From Bradyrhizobium frederickii (GTDB taxonomy: Bacteria > Pseudomonadota > Alphaproteobacteria > Rhizobiales > Xanthobacteraceae): a stretch of DNA of 64,000 nt. The position numbers and the translations under genes are program-made. Below the pieces are notes generated by a model, which was given only the letters and a program-made list of their open reading frames with translations, was not told the origin of the DNA and did no database searches. Within the stretch, counting starts at the first letter, position 1. Every line of letters begins with the position of its first letter. The stretch lies in contig NZ_SPQS01000002.1 of NCBI RefSeq assembly GCF_004570865.1, forward strand, positions 62,001 to 126,000, written 5' to 3'. Shown here one piece after another: positions 62,168-64,000 of this stretch.

Positions 62168-63415
62168 ATGAGCAGGAATCGCATCCTTAGTTATGAAAAT
62201 CTCGTTGTCGTCTTGATGGGGTCCGCGTTTGGCTTCGTATTTTTCGACCGTCTTGCGCTGAATTTTCTATCTCCGTTTCTGATGCCTGAGCTCCAACTGA
62301 ACAACACCCAGCTGGGTGCCCTCTCGGCTGGCCTGGCTCTGACCTGGGCAATCGCCGGCTATGCGGTCGGCACTCTTTCGGACTATTTTCAGAATCGCAA
62401 GACGCTCCTGGTCTGCGCGATAGTGATCTTCTCGATGTGCTCGGTAGGATCCGGTCTCGCCAATTCGTTTCTGACGCTGCTTGCCGCGCGCCTCGTCATG
62501 GGATTTGCGGAAGGACCCGTACTTCCGATCGCGCAATCGATCATGGCTGCGGAATCGTCGGAGCACCGTCGCGGCTTCAACATGGGCGTTTTGCAGAATT
62601 TCTTCAGCGCGCTCCTAAGTAATTTTGCCGCTCCTCTGCTGCTTGTCGCAATTGCGCAGATCTACGGCTGGAGAAGCGCTTTCTACATTGCGGCGGTGCC
62701 TGGCTTCGTGGTGGCCGCCCTGATTGTCGCATTTATCCGTGAACCTTCGTCGGGTGCCGCTCCGATATCGACTGCGTCAGCGCGCAACACGATCCCGCTT
62801 TCGACGATGCTGAAACATCGCAACATCTGGGTTTGCGCGATCGTGAGCTGCCTGATGGTGGCTTGGCTCCTGATTCAGATAACGTTCCTTCCGATCTATC
62901 TGGTGCAGGTCCGCGGTCTGTCGCCCAGTGCGATGAGCGTTGCCCTGGCCGCGACCGGTCTCGCAACGGCGGCGTCTTCGATCATCGTACCGGCGCTGTC
63001 GGATCGATTTGGCCGCCGTCCGATCCTGATCTTGTCAGGCTTCGTTGGCGTGATTGCCCCGGTGACAACCGTCATGTTCGACGGACCTTTGCCGTTGATG
63101 GTGTTGTTCATGGGGGTCGGCTATCTCGCCATTGGCGGCTTCTCGTTGTTCATGGCCACCGTGCCGTCCGAGACAATCCCGCCGACCCATGTTGCTACCG
63201 CGCTTGGCTTCATAATGGGCGTTGGCGAGCTCGCGGGCGGCTTCGCGGGCCCGGCCCTCGCCGGGATCGCTTCCGACGTGTTCGGTCCGTCCAGCTCGAT
63301 GTGGATCGCCGCTACGCTTTGCATCTGTGCAGGCTTGCTTTGCCTGATGCTGGACGAAACTGCGCCGCGGGTGCTCGAGCGCCACAAAAGAATGATTGTG
63401 AGTTCGCCGGCATAA
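62168..63415 (+). CDS. MFS transporter, putative aromatic acid or small molecule uptake
   Basis: The 415-residue protein has twelve predicted membrane segments and the usual MFS inter-domain loop. GTLSDYFQNRKTLLVCAIVI holds motif A, and LSDRFGRRPILILSGFVG the repeated copy. A GGGAGGGG ribosome site precedes ATG 62168. Its place between the reductase and monooxygenase genes suggests it imports the substrate of that pair. Confidence 0.9.
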   Translation: MSRNRILSYENLVVVLMGSAFGFVFFDRLALNFLSPFLMPELQLNNTQLGALSAGLALTWAIAGYAVGTLSDYFQNRKTLLVCAIVIFSMCSVGSGLANSFLTLLAARLVMGFAEGPVLPIAQSIMAAESSEHRRGFNMGVLQNFFSALLSNFAAPLLLVAIAQIYGWRSAFYIAAVPGFVVAALIVAFIREPSSGAAPISTASARNTIPLSTMLKHRNIWVCAIVSCLMVAWLLIQITFLPIYLVQVRGLSPSAMSVALAATGLATAASSIIVPALSDRFGRRPILILSGFVGVIAPVTTVMFDGPLPLMVLFMGVGYLAIGGFSLFMATVPSETIPPTHVATALGFIMGVGELAGGFAGPALAGIASDVFGPSSSMWIAATLCICAGLLCLMLDETAPRVLERHKRMIVSSPA

Positions 63416-63469
63416 ATGCCTATCGCCGGTTAGCTGCCACGCGCTCAACGGAAACGTCAGGAGATTGAA

Positions 63470-64000
63470 ATGAACGTTCAGGCCATGCGCAAGAGCCTGC
63501 CGGTACCGGAACCTCACCTCACTCCGCAGGATCTGGTCGACCGCGCAGCCTCGATGCGAACGCTGCTGCGGGAATCGCAAGACGAGACCGATGAGCGAGG
63601 ACATTTTTCGGACGAAATCCAGCAGAAGTTCATCGATGCTGGATTCTATCGGATCTTGCAGCCCAAGATGTTTGGTGGCTACGAGTTGGATTACGAAACA
63701 TTTTTCCGCGTCATGGTGGAGATATCGCGCGGTCATCCGTCTGCAGGGTGGTGCTTGACGTTGGCCGCTTCTCATGCGCCGGTCATAGCCGCGCACTGGT
63801 CGGAAGCTGCGCAGATCGAAATCTTCGGTTCATCCGGACATTTCGCGTCACCGCACCGGGCTGCCCCCGGGGGCACGTGCCTGCCGGTGGAGGGCGGCTA
63901 TATCATCAATGGTGTTTGGCCATACTCGTCGGGAATACCGCACAGCACGCACTTCCTGGGCGCAACGTTGCTTCAAACGTCGTTCCCGCCACGATTGCTC
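63470..64000 (+). CDS. Acyl-CoA dehydrogenase-like flavin monooxygenase (HsaA/DszC type), 3' end cut by window edge
   Basis: The open frame runs 177 residues to the right edge without a stop. RESQDETDERGHFSDEIQQK and GFYRILQPKMFGGYELDYET are the N-terminal helical domain; PSAGWCLTLAASHAPVIAAH and GVWPYSSGIPHSTHFLGATL belong to the middle domain. This matches group D oxygenases that borrow reduced FMN or FAD from a partner rather than oxidise acyl-CoA. The FMN reductase at 61493 is the likely partner. Substrate unknown, since the C-terminus is missing. Confidence 0.85.
   Translation, partial: MNVQAMRKSLPVPEPHLTPQDLVDRAASMRTLLRESQDETDERGHFSDEIQQKFIDAGFYRILQPKMFGGYELDYETFFRVMVEISRGHPSAGWCLTLAASHAPVIAAHWSEAAQIEIFGSSGHFASPHRAAPGGTCLPVEGGYIINGVWPYSSGIPHSTHFLGATLLQTSFPPRLL

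Noticed and set aside
22692..64000. Prophage interpretation of the tRNA-linked integrase
   Set aside because: No capsid, tail, terminase, portal or lysis genes were seen; the cargo is metabolic.
1..64000. CRISPR arrays, rRNA genes and complete insertion sequences
   Set aside because: No regularly spaced direct repeats, no rRNA-like sequence and no intact transposase were found on reading the window.

Overview
The window reads as a chromosomal segment of a high-GC alphaproteobacterium, most likely Bradyrhizobium or a close Nitrobacteraceae relative. The reasons are the protein styles, the two CrcB proteins in tandem, and short intergenic palindromes of a type I associate with Bradyrhizobium genomes. 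This is inference from recognition; no database was searched.

Bases 1 to about 22,700 are ordinary core chromosome. They hold fabI (cut by the left edge), a histidine phosphatase, aroC, a class III cyclase, clpS, a fluoride-resistance operon, three secreted or hypothetical proteins, a nitroreductase-like protein, two RNA methyltransferases, a deoxyribosyltransferase, dxs, xseB, a histone-deacetylase-like protein, a 5'-nucleotidase-like phosphatase, an enoyl-CoA hydratase and an acyl-CoA dehydrogenase. The best regulatory element is a fluoride riboswitch on the minus strand near 6883-6947. It is followed by an intrinsic terminator and then the operon MFS transporter - crcB - crcB - DUF190.

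A tRNA-Gln(UUG) gene at 22,692 is followed 300 bases later by a tyrosine-recombinase-type integrase. From there to the right edge the content is accessory: catabolic operons, many regulators and at least seven broken gene remnants. I read this as a genomic island inserted at the tRNA; its far end is not in the window.

The island carries several aromatic or cyclic-compound modules. (a) 25.4-32.1 kb is a phenol/catechol ortho-cleavage module: an HpaB-type oxygenase, flavin reductase, a stand-alone FAD synthetase, catechol 1,2-dioxygenase, muconate cycloisomerase, muconolactone isomerase and a LysR regulator. (b) 32.2-38.7 kb has an acyl-CoA ligase, a patch of dead aromatic genes, a PucR-type regulator and a Baeyer-Villiger monooxygenase fused to an esterase. 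(c) 42.4-51.4 kb is an IclR-controlled meta-cleavage module resembling mhp, with an orphan ABC binding protein. (d) 51.7-59.1 kb is a GntR-controlled cluster with a second orphan binding protein, a thiamine-diphosphate enzyme, a VOC protein, two SDRs and an FAD monooxygenase. (e) 59.4-64.0 kb has two tandem AraC regulators, an FMN reductase, an MFS transporter and the start of an acyl-CoA-dehydrogenase-like monooxygenase.

The least familiar parts are the BVMO-esterase fusion with an altered signature motif, cluster (d), and the catechol operon that carries its own FAD-making enzyme.
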